The notes below the pieces were generated by a model that was not told the DNA's origin, searched no databases, and worked only from the letters and a program-made list of their open reading frames with translations. Made by a program: the position numbers and the translations under genes. From Claveliimonas ammoniilytica (GTDB taxonomy: Bacteria > Bacillota > Clostridia > Lachnospirales > Lachnospiraceae): 64,000 bases of DNA. The stretch spans positions 144,885 through 208,884 of the forward strand of contig NZ_JAOQJV010000003.1 of NCBI RefSeq assembly GCF_025567415.1, given 5' to 3'. This document shows positions 8,348 to 16,781 of the stretch, piece after piece (positions within the stretch are counted from its first letter, which is position 1; every line of letters starts with the position of its first letter).

Positions 8348-10234
8348 TTACTCCGACAGTTCTACATGAATCACTTCCACCTCTTCTTCGGGTTTCGGTG
8401 TGTACTGTGGATTTAACTCTTTCTCTACTTTGTACCGGTTCTTCTCGTTTTCATCTGCAAGAAGCCGATAGTTTTTGTGTTTCGTGATATCATATTTATC
8501 CGAAAAAAATGGTCTGGCACCACGGATCTGCAGGATACATTTTCCTCCATCCATGACTGCAATCTCATCTTCCGTCATCAGCTGTTTGCCTGTTTTCTGG
8601 TAGTTCAATCCAAAGGACTTCTGATTACTCCTCGTCTCCGAAGTGTTATACAGGTCAATGGTTTCCTTCCCCAGAAGCTCACTCATTTCCTTTAAGGTGG
8701 TTTTCTCTTTGCCACCAAGAAAAAGTGTAGTATCACAGTTGCCCAAAATGGTATCTGCACTATCCTTATACATTGCCTTTAGCTGACTCTGGGACTGCAA
8801 AATAATAGAAGCAGAGATTTCCCTGCTTCGGATAGTTGCGATCAGCTTGTCAAACTGAGGAATCTGCCCGATGTTGGCAAACTCATCGGCGATGACACGC
8901 ACATGCACCGGAAGTCTTCCACCATATTTATCATCTGCCTTATCGCAAAGCAGATTGAAAAGCTGTGACTGTAACATGGCAATCACAAAGTTAAAGGTTG
9001 TATCTGTATCAGACATGATCAGAAACAAGGCTGTTTTCCTGTCTCCGATCTTATCCAGTTCCATTTCATCGTAAGACATGATCTCACGAAGTTCTGCGAT
9101 ATCAAATGGGGCAAGTCTGGCTCCACAGGATATCAAAATACTTTTCGCTGTCTTTCCAGCCGCCATTTTATATTTTTTATACTGTCTGACCGCAAAGTGC
9201 TGCGGATCTCTTTCTTCCAGCTCCTGGAACATCATATCCACAGGATTCTGGTAAGTTTCATCCTCTTCACGGGTTTCGCTTTCGTTCAAAAGATCCAGAA
9301 GGGTATTCAGGTTCTTTTCCTCTTCATCCCCTTCATACCAGATAAAAGCAATCAGTGCTGTGTACAGCAATTTCTCTGCTTTCACCCAAAAATCTTCGGA
9401 AGCTTTTTCCCCTTCGCCTTTGGTATTCACAATGATTGTTGTCACCAGCTTCAAGATATCTTTTTCAGACCGTATATAGGCAAATGGATTGTAATGAAGC
9501 GATTTGGAAAAATTGATGGTATTCAGAACCTTAATCACATAGGGCTCATGAACTACTTTTCCAGACTTATCTTTCATAATATTTCCATTCTTATCTTTCT
9601 TAGGCGGTCCCTTTGCTAACATCTTCCCGCACTCCTCAATGAGAGTGCCCTTTGGATCTGTAATGACCATGGAACAATTCATCTGCATGACCGACGGTTT
9701 AACGAAAAATCGTGTCTTACCGGAACCACTACCACCGATGACCACGATATTTTTATTTCTCGCATACTTCGGCTGCTTTGGTCTGCTCTCCATAGCCAAT
9801 GCTTCTGTTGCTGTCAACGGAATATTCATCCAGGGATCATCTGACATATAAGGCTTGATATCCTCTGCAGTTCCCCATCTGGCTGAACCATACTCGATTC
9901 CCTTCCGAAGTTTCTTTGCATCTGACTGTTTCTGCCAAACCAATAATTTCAAAATAACTGCGACAGTAACTCCAACCAATAGATCTCTCAGGTCAAAGCT
10001 CAACAGAATCCCTGTAAAGATCCGATCTGCATGTTCCATCGCATATAATAGTTTGTTCCCCATATCTTCTCCCGGACTGTTCCGGTAAAGAAAAAATGCC
10101 CGGTCTGCATAGAAAGCAGCCAGAGCATAAGGAATATTTGTAAGAACCAGTTCCTTTTTATCCAGGGCGGACAGCTTACCCCCGATTTTATTCTTCCACT
10201 TCTGCATCAGAGTTTTGCAGCTTTTCTTTTTCAT
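8348..10234 (-). CDS. virD4: VirD4-like type IV coupling protein, CD1115 family
   Basis: This 628-residue coupling ATPase links the relaxosome to the mating channel. Two N-terminal membrane segments (about 30-50 and 80-99) are followed by Walker A GGSGSGKT at 167-174, a Walker B region VRVIADEFANIGQIP, and the conserved Arg/Gln-rich segment STIILQSQSQ-like IRSREISASIILQSQSQ. The start overlaps the pcfB stop (ATGA), which shows translational coupling. The last codons lie directly before the candidate attenuator. Confidence 0.94.
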   Translation of the reverse strand: MKKKSCKTLMQKWKNKIGGKLSALDKKELVLTNIPYALAAFYADRAFFLYRNSPGEDMGNKLLYAMEHADRIFTGILLSFDLRDLLVGVTVAVILKLLVWQKQSDAKKLRKGIEYGSARWGTAEDIKPYMSDDPWMNIPLTATEALAMESRPKQPKYARNKNIVVIGGSGSGKTRFFVKPSVMQMNCSMVITDPKGTLIEECGKMLAKGPPKKDKNGNIMKDKSGKVVHEPYVIKVLNTINFSKSLHYNPFAYIRSEKDILKLVTTIIVNTKGEGEKASEDFWVKAEKLLYTALIAFIWYEGDEEEKNLNTLLDLLNESETREEDETYQNPVDMMFQELEERDPQHFAVRQYKKYKMAAGKTAKSILISCGARLAPFDIAELREIMSYDEMELDKIGDRKTALFLIMSDTDTTFNFVIAMLQSQLFNLLCDKADDKYGGRLPVHVRVIADEFANIGQIPQFDKLIATIRSREISASIILQSQSQLKAMYKDSADTILGNCDTTLFLGGKEKTTLKEMSELLGKETIDLYNTSETRSNQKSFGLNYQKTGKQLMTEDEIAVMDGGKCILQIRGARPFFSDKYDITKHKNYRLLADENEKNRYKVEKELNPQYTPKPEEEVEVIHVELSE

Positions 10235-10722
10235 CGACTCTGCTCCTGATGCCGGTTCTTTACTTTGTCCTTCGTCTTCTTTGGCATCATTGCCCGGTAA
10301 GCTGCAAGACGCTTATGAATGGAAGGTTTATTCGCTTTTTGAATCTGTTTCTGGGAAAACTCACGGAAAGCAGCATTGAGTGCATCCTGATCACGTCCCT
10401 TGAAGAATACCAGATAAACCGGAGGCTCTTTGCTCTTGTCTTTTTTCAGAGCATAATTGATCCCGTATTTTCTGGCATACCGTTCAAAGGACTTGATATT
10501 CTTATTTGTGATCTCGATATTGACCATCCCGGCATTCTGTTTTGCCAGCTCTTTTACCGTGACCTTTCCCTGTTTCGGCTGATTTTTCTGTGCTTTCTTC
10601 TCTACTGATTTCTGCTTCTGATGACGCAGATACGCAACAAGAACCTTTTTCAACAGGTCTGCCGTAATCTTAGTAGCCCGAATACAGAACGTGACCGTTT
10701 TCTGAGTTACCTCTTCCTGCAT
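10231..10722 (-). CDS. PcfB family protein
   Basis: This 163-residue basic protein contains the PcfB block KVTVKELAKQNAGMVNIEI and the segment SFERYARKYGINYALKKDKS. In pCF10, PcfB is an accessory that docks transfer substrates with the coupling protein; the neighbouring virD4 fits that role. Shine-Dalgarno AAAGGAGG precedes the ATG, and the gene overlaps virD4 by 4 nt. Confidence 0.9.
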   Translation of the reverse strand: MQEEVTQKTVTFCIRATKITADLLKKVLVAYLRHQKQKSVEKKAQKNQPKQGKVTVKELAKQNAGMVNIEITNKNIKSFERYARKYGINYALKKDKSKEPPVYLVFFKGRDQDALNAAFREFSQKQIQKANKPSIHKRLAAYRAMMPKKTKDKVKNRHQEQSR

Positions 10723-10804
10723 GCCTTTTCCCTCCTTTCAGCGATTCAACTGCTGTCCAGATCTGTAATCATGGCAATCACCCCCTTTAATGAAAAAAGA
10801 CAGA

Positions 10805-11599
10805 TTAACCGGTAATCAGGTTCTGCACCTGTACGAGTTTTTCTGTCCCTTCTTCTTTTCTCTTATCTTCTCCACCACAATAGATGGGAACACACATTTC
10901 AAGTATTCTACTGTAAATACGCTGATGGGCAGTATCCAAATCTGTGGATTTCATTTCATTCAGTCCCAGATTCGTTGTTACGATCAGCGGAAGCATTTTA
11001 CAATAGCGGCTGTCTATCACATTATAGACCTGCTCCAAAGCAAACTCGGAATTTCGTTCTATTCCTAAATCATCAATAATCAGCAGCGGATAATCCACAA
11101 GATTTTGTATAATCTGGTTCTTATCTGCCTGATAGCTGGTCATTTCGTTTAAGATCCTGGAAAAATTCGTCATCATGACACGTTCTCCCTGTTCCAAAAG
11201 TGCATTTGCAATACAGCCTGCAAAGAAACTTTTCCCGGTTCCAACTGGTCCCATCAGAAGCAGTCCTACATTTTTTCTCTTCATATCTGTCCAATTTTCT
11301 ACATACTGCCTGACGATTAGTATCTTCTGGTTGCTTCCATTGTCATTTTCAAATTTCCATTCCCAGAATCTTCTTTCCCGAAGTCCGACTGACTTTCTCT
11401 GATAAAGCAGCCTCTGTGCTTCTTCCCGCTGCATCTTCTCATCCAGTTCCTGCCTGGCTTTTACCTCGCATTCGCACAAACAGGACACTACATGCTCAAA
11501 TCCCATCAGACTGACTTTCATCTGTTTTCTTTTTCCACAGATACCACAATGAAGACATCCCTCTTCATCCAGATAATCTGCTGTTACTTTATTTTCCAT
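10805..11599 (-). CDS. DnaC/IstB-like helicase-loader ATPase
   Basis: This 264-residue AAA+ protein has a Cys-rich N-terminal motif (CLHCGICGKRK plus CLCECE, possibly zinc-binding), Walker A GPVGTGKS, Walker B LLIIDDLG and a sensor region VTTNLGLNEM. It resembles DnaC-like loaders that recruit the replicative helicase. Next to two initiators and ssb, it fits autonomous replication of the excised element. ATG at 11599 overlaps the repA stop as TGATG; a GTG one codon earlier is possible. Confidence 0.88.
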   Translation of the reverse strand: MENKVTADYLDEEGCLHCGICGKRKQMKVSLMGFEHVVSCLCECEVKARQELDEKMQREEAQRLLYQRKSVGLRERRFWEWKFENDNGSNQKILIVRQYVENWTDMKRKNVGLLLMGPVGTGKSFFAGCIANALLEQGERVMMTNFSRILNEMTSYQADKNQIIQNLVDYPLLIIDDLGIERNSEFALEQVYNVIDSRYCKMLPLIVTTNLGLNEMKSTDLDTAHQRIYSRILEMCVPIYCGGEDKRKEEGTEKLVQVQNLITG

Positions 11600-12417
11600 C
11601 ACAGGCTTTCTCCTTCCTGAAATTCATATTTGTCCATTCCTGCCCTGGCTCCATCTCGTTCTGCCCAAAGACAGATTGTTGCAAAATGATTCTGATACTC
11701 TTTTCCACTGGATTTCATATAAACAGAAAGATGATCAATCCGTTTCTGGTAGTCCCACGGAAATAAAGTCATCAACTCCTGCAGTTCCGGTTCCGACAGA
11801 ACAACATTTTTGAATCTCCCATACTGACTGAAATTTTCTTCCAAAGCGTGAGTGTTGCTCTTACTCTTATCAGTATGATTCTTTTCTGTCTTATTTATCT
11901 TAGTATTACTTCCTTCCAGATTCTTGCAGTCCGGACTTCTATTTTTTTGCTGCCCGGACTTCCAATTTCTTGCTATCCGGATTTCCAACTCCTTGCTATC
12001 CGGACTTCCAGTTTCTTGCAATCCAGAATGAAAATATCTGTCTGGCTTTCCTCTGACCCGTTTCACAAAATTTTTCACATATATGACAGAGGGACGGTTA
12101 TTTCCCTGCCGGTAACGTTCAATCAGTCCAATTCCATGCACACTGTCAAGTTCATAAAGGAGCTTTGTTACAGTCGTATGGGACATCCGCAAAAGATCCT
12201 GCAGTTCTGCAATCGTATAAATGATATAGACATAACCGTCACTGTCAATCCAGCCATTTTTCTTTGATAGACTGATGCGGTCTAAAAGGATTCCATACAA
12301 GAGTTTTGCATCTGTGGAAAGACTCTGAAATTCCTTTTCTGTAAACAGGGCTTTCGGTATTCGGAAAAAAGAAAACTGGTCAGATTCTTCTGCTCTGAAG
12401 TATTCAAAATCTGCCAT
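11599..12417 (-). CDS. RepA_N-type replication initiator (second copy)
   Basis: This 272-residue protein has an N-terminal RepA_N winged-helix domain (FSFFRIPKALFTEKEFQSLS, then TDAKLLYGILLDRIS and NGWIDSDGYVYIIYTIAELQ). The middle (about 125-170) is a repetitive Ser/Asn/Lys linker encoded by 23-bp repeats, and a C-terminal helical domain follows. In RepA_N plasmids the origin lies in the middle of rep, and the same layout is visible here. It is probably the initiator for the circular form. It sits 10 nt after a paralogue and overlaps the dnaC-like gene. Confidence 0.87.
   Translation of the reverse strand: MADFEYFRAEESDQFSFFRIPKALFTEKEFQSLSTDAKLLYGILLDRISLSKKNGWIDSDGYVYIIYTIAELQDLLRMSHTTVTKLLYELDSVHGIGLIERYRQGNNRPSVIYVKNFVKRVRGKPDRYFHSGLQETGSPDSKELEIRIARNWKSGQQKNRSPDCKNLEGSNTKINKTEKNHTDKSKSNTHALEENFSQYGRFKNVVLSEPELQELMTLFPWDYQKRIDHLSVYMKSSGKEYQNHFATICLWAERDGARAGMDKYEFQEGESL
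11911..12030 (-). repeat. Iteron-like 23-bp tandem repeats within repA (candidate origin)
   Basis: The TTGC of successive units falls at 11924, 11947, 11970, 11993 and 12016, an exact 23-bp period. The shared core is close to TATCCGGACTTCCA on the plus strand. Four full units and partial units on both sides are visible. Because 23 is not a multiple of 3, the repeats run through all three frames and the protein is not itself periodic, so the selection appears to act on DNA. This fits origin iterons as known in RepA_N replicons. Confidence 0.75.
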
Positions 12418-12427
12418 AATTTATTTC

Positions 12428-13309
12428 CTATTCTTCCATATTGTTGAAGTCATACCCTGCTGCACTTCCTGTGCCATGACACAATTCATCAAGCACATAA
12501 TTGAACGCATTCACCGCTTCTTCCAGATAAATTTTCCTTGCCTCTTTATCACACGCATACATATCGGCAATAAATCCTTCATCATTTCCTATTGCGTGTA
12601 CCAGAGTCTCCAAAACTTTCATAAATTTCTTTTTTGAACACTTTTTATGCTGCCTATTCACATACTTCTGAATGTCCAGTACTCTATCAGCATTTTCCTC
12701 ATTTTCTTCCAGGATTCCAAATGCCAGGTCCATGCCAAATTCATAGCCATCACAGGAAATCTGATCAATATCAAGCTGTCCAAGCTCATCTCGATAATTT
12801 CTTTCTTCCATTGAAGTCAGTGGTGTCTCATATTCATCCAGATATCCCATATCCGCAATCGTTTCCAGAATATCTCTGGATGCTTTCACCATCTTGTCCA
12901 TGATAATTTCTCTTTCTTCCATCGGCATATTTGCCATAATGCTGTCTAATGTCATCATTGATTCTTTCTCCATCTCATTTTCATAAATATCATTGATATA
13001 AAAGTGTTTCGCCTTTCCATTGTCTGAAATGATACGCACCAGATTTCCAACCTCCACCAGTTCCTGTACTGCCTGATCTACCCCATATCTGGTCGTATTC
13101 AGGTCTTTTTTCATTTCACTTTTCGGATAGATTACAAATAAATCCCCTTCACCATCTACCCAGCCATTCTGCACCGCAAATTTTAAGCGATCCAGAAATA
13201 AGCTGTATAAAATCTTTGCTGTATTTGACAGATTTTTGTATTTTTCCATCTGGAACAGCATCTTTGGCACCTGCAGACAATCTACCGGCATATACTCCAT
13301 CTTACTCAT
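12428..13309 (-). CDS. RepA_N-like initiator (first copy)
   Basis: This 293-residue protein starts MSKMEYMPVDCLQVPKMLFQ and carries the RepA_N pattern (YKNLSNTAKILYSLFLDRLK, NGWVDGEGDLFVIYPKSEM) shared with the downstream gene. It lacks the internal DNA repeats. The C-terminal half (about 130-293) is acidic and helical and may be a different partner-binding domain. Its ATG overlaps the upstream gene by 8 nt. Whether one paralogue initiates and the other regulates is unknown. Confidence 0.8.
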   Translation of the reverse strand: MSKMEYMPVDCLQVPKMLFQMEKYKNLSNTAKILYSLFLDRLKFAVQNGWVDGEGDLFVIYPKSEMKKDLNTTRYGVDQAVQELVEVGNLVRIISDNGKAKHFYINDIYENEMEKESMMTLDSIMANMPMEEREIIMDKMVKASRDILETIADMGYLDEYETPLTSMEERNYRDELGQLDIDQISCDGYEFGMDLAFGILEENEENADRVLDIQKYVNRQHKKCSKKKFMKVLETLVHAIGNDEGFIADMYACDKEARKIYLEEAVNAFNYVLDELCHGTGSAAGYDFNNMEE

Positions 13310-13694
13310 TGATTATTTCCTCCTTCTGTTTGTACAGCACTTCAGCTGAATTGATATTGATTTCCAACATACCCACAAATACCTGATAATACAGCAGGCA
13401 TATCTGTTCATCCTCCCTTGCCAGATACAATCCTTCCAGTTCATTGGACGGATGTTTCATTCCATATACTGCCTGACAGATATCATGGATTTTCTCACAT
13501 TCCACACTCCTCAGATGCATCTCCAAAGTGTGGTTAAATCTCTGCCAGTCCTCCAGTTTCTGATTTACTGACATCATGCACTGGAACAGTTCTGCTGCTT
13601 CACATGCTGCTGACAGCACTACATTTTTGTTATTGATACTTCCATCGGCATTTTTCATATGCTCTACCATATACGCCTGATCTACTGAAACCAT
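13302..13694 (-). CDS. Unrecognised ICE protein (130 aa)
   Basis: I do not recognise a family. The protein is soluble, predicted mainly helical, with MVSVDQAYMVEHMKNADGS at the start and a middle rich in Glu, His and Cys (CEAAELFQCMMSVNQKLEDW). RBS GAGGAGG precedes the ATG, and the 3' end overlaps the first initiator gene, so it is translated with the replication module. A regulatory or replication-accessory role is only suggested by position. Confidence 0.75.
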   Translation of the reverse strand: MVSVDQAYMVEHMKNADGSINNKNVVLSAACEAAELFQCMMSVNQKLEDWQRFNHTLEMHLRSVECEKIHDICQAVYGMKHPSNELEGLYLAREDEQICLLYYQVFVGMLEININSAEVLYKQKEEIINE

Positions 13695-13708
13695 CTTTTA
13701 ATCCTCCT

Positions 13709-14107
13709 CTATCTAAACGGCATTTCCTCTTCCATGCCCTCTGGGATCTCTAAGAACCCTTCCGCATCTTCTGGAAACGGTGGTCTGTCAACCATTTTTG
13801 CACCAGCAAATTCAATCCGGTTTGCATACACTTCGGTGGTATAAATCTTTTTTCCGGTATCTTTATCTTCATAATTACCCGTGACAATCTCGCCTTCCAC
13901 CATGACCTTCGTTCCCTGTATCAGATAATCTCTGGCAAATTCTGCTTTCTTCGCAAAAGCCTTTACCGGAATGAAACTGACTTCATCGGAATAATTTCTT
14001 CTGACTGCCAAAACAAACTTGGCAATCTTATGAAGTCCTTTTTCATTCTCCACTTCGTTGTATCCGGGATTTCTTACCAATCGCCCAGAAATAACTGTTG
14101 TATTCAT
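13709..14107 (-). CDS. ssb: Single-stranded DNA-binding protein
   Basis: This 132-residue OB-fold protein begins MNTTVISGRLVRNPGYNEVE and shows SSB blocks KFVLAVRRNY, FIPVKAFAKKAEFARDYLIQ and KVMVEGEIVTGNYEDKDTGK. The acidic C-terminal tip ends MPFR rather than the chromosomal SSB DDDIPF-type tail, as in many plasmid SSBs. It would coat transferred or replicating ICE strands. GGAGG lies before the ATG. Confidence 0.92.
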   Translation of the reverse strand: MNTTVISGRLVRNPGYNEVENEKGLHKIAKFVLAVRRNYSDEVSFIPVKAFAKKAEFARDYLIQGTKVMVEGEIVTGNYEDKDTGKKIYTTEVYANRIEFAGAKMVDRPPFPEDAEGFLEIPEGMEEEMPFR

Positions 14108-14120
14108 TGGCTTCCCCCTC

Positions 14121-14519
14121 CTATGCTTTCATTGATTTGTAACAGATACCGATACATGGTCCACATTTTCCATAGGCACATCCGTAACATTCATCTTTTT
14201 CCAACTCTTCCTGCTTCATTTCAGCGGCAAACATTCCTAACAGCGTTGTGTAAATCTTTTTCATTGCCAAGAACTTCTCTTCTGCTTTTTCCATCTTCTC
14301 TTTGTAAAATGGAATCAGTCCACGAAGAACTGGATGGAAACGTTCATTTTCATCATCCCAAGCACAGGTTTTCATCATACAGCGTGGCTGTTTCTCATAA
14401 TTGCCCAGATAATACGGGCAGAACGTACAGCCTCTTTCTTTAACAATTGCCCCCGGAATCACTGGCATCTGACTTTTGATTTCCTTTGTTACATGCTTAC
14501 TTTCAATTCGCTCTCTCAT
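14121..14519 (-). CDS. Cys-rich protein of unknown function
   Basis: This 132-residue protein starts MRERIESKHV; the start was chosen because GGAGG lies 9 nt before it. Two cysteine clusters are visible: CTFCPYYLGNYEKQPRC plus MMKTC near residues 30-55, and CYGCAYGKCGPCIGIC at the very C-terminus. The second resembles a ferredoxin-like or zinc-binding cluster. I know no named family. It is the first gene after the DUF6050 terminator and leads the ssb-repA module. Confidence 0.75.
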   Translation of the reverse strand: MRERIESKHVTKEIKSQMPVIPGAIVKERGCTFCPYYLGNYEKQPRCMMKTCAWDDENERFHPVLRGLIPFYKEKMEKAEEKFLAMKKIYTTLLGMFAAEMKQEELEKDECYGCAYGKCGPCIGICYKSMKA

Positions 14520-14588
14520 CTTAAAAATCCTCCAAGAATATATATATTTGCAAAAGGGAATTCCCCTGAATTGCCTGTTTTTAAGCAC

Positions 14589-14636
14589 AAAAAAAGAGGC
14601 AGACTTACGATTTTTATTTTCGCAAGCCTGCCTCTT
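14589..14636 (-). terminator. Intrinsic terminator after the parAB-DUF6050 unit
   Basis: A 17-bp imperfect stem (14620-14636 with 14594-14610, minus-strand arms starting AAGAGGCAGGCTTGCGA) has a 9-nt A/T-rich loop and is followed by seven T on the minus strand. It separates the partition unit from the Cys-rich/ssb unit. Confidence 0.85.
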
Positions 14637-14650
14637 ATCAATCTAATATT

Positions 14651-15070
14651 CTATTTTCCAATGACATACCGTATAAACACGTATATCGCTCTGATCACAT
14701 ACACTGGAATCATGATGCTTCCAATCAATGCTCCAATAATGACACTTAATGCAGCCATCCCAAGTGTTGCTGTGGTATCCATTCCTCTCGGAATTAGAAT
14801 CAACCGCATTTTATGTATTCCAAATGGAAGTCCGGCAATAAATACCCACCAGAACCAATCCGTCTGCCCACTGACCTTCATAATTGTTTTTGTCATCCAA
14901 AACCAGAATACCATAAATGCCAGTGGCAGAATTGATTTTTTAATTACATCTCCAATCGTCATTTCTTTCGTCCTCTTATCTAATCTGTTTATCTTCTGTA
15001 CTTTAGAAAGATATGCCTGATATCTTTGCATCTGTCTATCATTATATCTTATTTGCTTTTCATATTCCAC
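14651..15070 (-). CDS. DUF6050 family membrane protein
   Basis: This 139-residue protein has a basic cytoplasmic N-terminus of about 45 residues and then four hydrophobic segments, including KKSILPLAFMVFWFWM and TDWFWWVFIAGLPFGIHKMR. The W-x-x-IAGLPFGI-x-K pattern is what I associate with DUF6050, a family found beside ICE parB genes. The start is a GTG with AAGGGG upstream, just after the parB stop. Confidence 0.75.
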   Translation of the reverse strand: MEYEKQIRYNDRQMQRYQAYLSKVQKINRLDKRTKEMTIGDVIKKSILPLAFMVFWFWMTKTIMKVSGQTDWFWWVFIAGLPFGIHKMRLILIPRGMDTTATLGMAALSVIIGALIGSIMIPVYVIRAIYVFIRYVIGK

Positions 15071-15074
15071 TTTA

Positions 15075-16004
15075 TCATCCCCTTTGCTCTGTTTGTGCTT
15101 TCCACGAATCTAATAACTGGAAAATTATTTTTTCGATTTGCTCTTTCTTGTAATCTGGTGGAAAATATTTTTGCAGTTGCTTTTCTGAAAAACTGATTTT
15201 CTGATAATTCACTTTTGCTTCTCCTCTAAGAATTTTCTCTATATCTTCTCCAGTCAATTCTTTTTGCTGGCTAAGTTCTTTCAGTTTTTTTGCCTGAGAT
15301 CCATTTGGCATTTTCTTTGTTGTTCCTATAAACGCCAGTAACAATGACTGCTCATTACTTTTCAAATAAGATAAATCAACTGCAACAGTAAATGGCAATT
15401 CATTTTTATCTACAAACTCCAGCAAGTAATTCGACAAGTAGGTCAAGCGTATATATCGTTTGATCGTACTCATTGTCTCTCCGACTTCTGTGCCAACCAT
15501 CTCAGCTGCCCATCTTTTTTTCAACTTTGGTTCAACTTGGACCAAAGTTAAATCAGTCCGTCTACCCTGACGTTTCAATGCTTCATACTTCATGCGGTAT
15601 GCAAATGCCTTCTCACTATATAGCAGATTTTCTCTTTGAATGTTGGAATCGACCATAACCACAGTTGCTTCATCATCAGACATATCTCTGATAATGACCG
15701 GCATTGTTTTCAGTCCTAATTCCCTGCAAGCATATTTTCTTCTGTGTCCCACAACTAATTCATAATCCTTTTCCCCTGAATTTGAAGGTCTTGCAATTCC
15801 TGGCACAAGAACTCCATATTCTGAAATACTTTCAATCATTTCCTCCATTTTATCATCCCTAAACACTTTAAACGGATGATTCTTGAATGTATCCAACTCG
15901 TCCAGCGGAATTTCTCGCACACACTCCTGCTCCTCTGACAATCCGAATAATGCATCTACCCCTTTGAATTTTATCTTTGAAGCACTACTTTCTTTCACTG
16001 CCAT
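15075..16004 (-). CDS. parB: ParB/Spo0J family partition protein
   Basis: This 309-residue protein has the ParB N-terminal CTPase region (IPLDELDTFKNHPFKV, ELVVGHRRKYACRELGL, DSNIQRENL) followed by an HTH region (WAAEMVGTEVGETMSTIKRY). It should bind a centromere near the operon and stabilise the element in its circular form. ATG 16004 has GAGGTG 7 nt upstream and lies inside the 3' end of parA, giving a 20-nt overlap. Confidence 0.92.
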   Translation of the reverse strand: MAVKESSASKIKFKGVDALFGLSEEQECVREIPLDELDTFKNHPFKVFRDDKMEEMIESISEYGVLVPGIARPSNSGEKDYELVVGHRRKYACRELGLKTMPVIIRDMSDDEATVVMVDSNIQRENLLYSEKAFAYRMKYEALKRQGRRTDLTLVQVEPKLKKRWAAEMVGTEVGETMSTIKRYIRLTYLSNYLLEFVDKNELPFTVAVDLSYLKSNEQSLLLAFIGTTKKMPNGSQAKKLKELSQQKELTGEDIEKILRGEAKVNYQKISFSEKQLQKYFPPDYKKEQIEKIIFQLLDSWKAQTEQRG

Positions 16005-16779
16005 CACCAATCACCTCCTCTACCAGTTTTTTATAAGCTTCGGCAACACGACCTTTCGGATCGTGTTTATAAATACTTACTCCCTCAGCACTCGTCTCTG
16101 CTGCCCTTATCGAAAACGGGATTGCAGTCTTGAAAATATTGATATATTCGCCATAATTATCATGAAGCAACTCTATAATCTCTTTTGAAAAATTCGTTCT
16201 TCGATCTACCATGGTAAGTAAGATTCCGTCAATCTGAAGCTTTCGATTTATCTGCTTTCTAACTTTATATATGGTCTGCATCAACTGTTCCAATCCTTTA
16301 ACAGGAAGATAATGTGCCATAACCGGAATGATAACCGAATCAGCTGCTGCAAGAGCATTTACAGTAAGCATTCCTAGCGATGGCATATTATCAATCAGGA
16401 TATAATCATATTCTGGCGAAATTGTCTTGATAAACTGTTTTAACACATATTCTCTGCTCATAACATTTACCAGACTAACTTCTACCCCAGACAGTTCAAT
16501 ATTTGCCGGAAGAATGTCCATTCCCTCTTCATGGTGAAGAATTCCATATCCTTCTGATAATTCAAGACCATTCATTTCACAATGAAGAATTGTCGCTACT
16601 GTTATTTCTAATTCATCTGGATTCTGATATCCAAGACTTTCTGTTAAACTTCCCTGTGGATCAAAATCTATTGCCAGAACTTTATATCCTTTTTTTACCA
16701 ATCCGATTCCTAAATTCACACAGGAAGTTGACTTTGCGACACCACCTTTTTGATTGACTATTGCTATAACTTTTGCCAT
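15985..16779 (-). CDS. parA: ParA/Soj family partition ATPase
   Basis: This 264-residue deviant-Walker ATPase starts MAKVIAIVNQKGGVAKST; the usual family motif is KGGVGKTT, so the second Gly is Ala and the first Thr is Ser. The switch region IDFDPQGSLTESLG and DYILIDNMPSLGMLTVNAL are typical. It works with ParB for partition. It overlaps parB and lies 2 nt after the HNH-repeat gene. Confidence 0.93.
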   Translation of the reverse strand: MAKVIAIVNQKGGVAKSTSCVNLGIGLVKKGYKVLAIDFDPQGSLTESLGYQNPDELEITVATILHCEMNGLELSEGYGILHHEEGMDILPANIELSGVEVSLVNVMSREYVLKQFIKTISPEYDYILIDNMPSLGMLTVNALAAADSVIIPVMAHYLPVKGLEQLMQTIYKVRKQINRKLQIDGILLTMVDRRTNFSKEIIELLHDNYGEYINIFKTAIPFSIRAAETSAEGVSIYKHDPKGRVAEAYKKLVEEVIGDGSERK

Positions 16780-16781
16780 CT

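Noticed and set aside
11911..12030. Possible CRISPR array from regularly spaced repeats
   Set aside because: The 23-bp units are directly adjacent with no unique spacers, lie inside a coding gene, and no cas genes are near; iterons explain them better.
14589..14636. ICE attachment site
   Set aside because: The strong stem with T-run is a terminator and lies between ICE genes.
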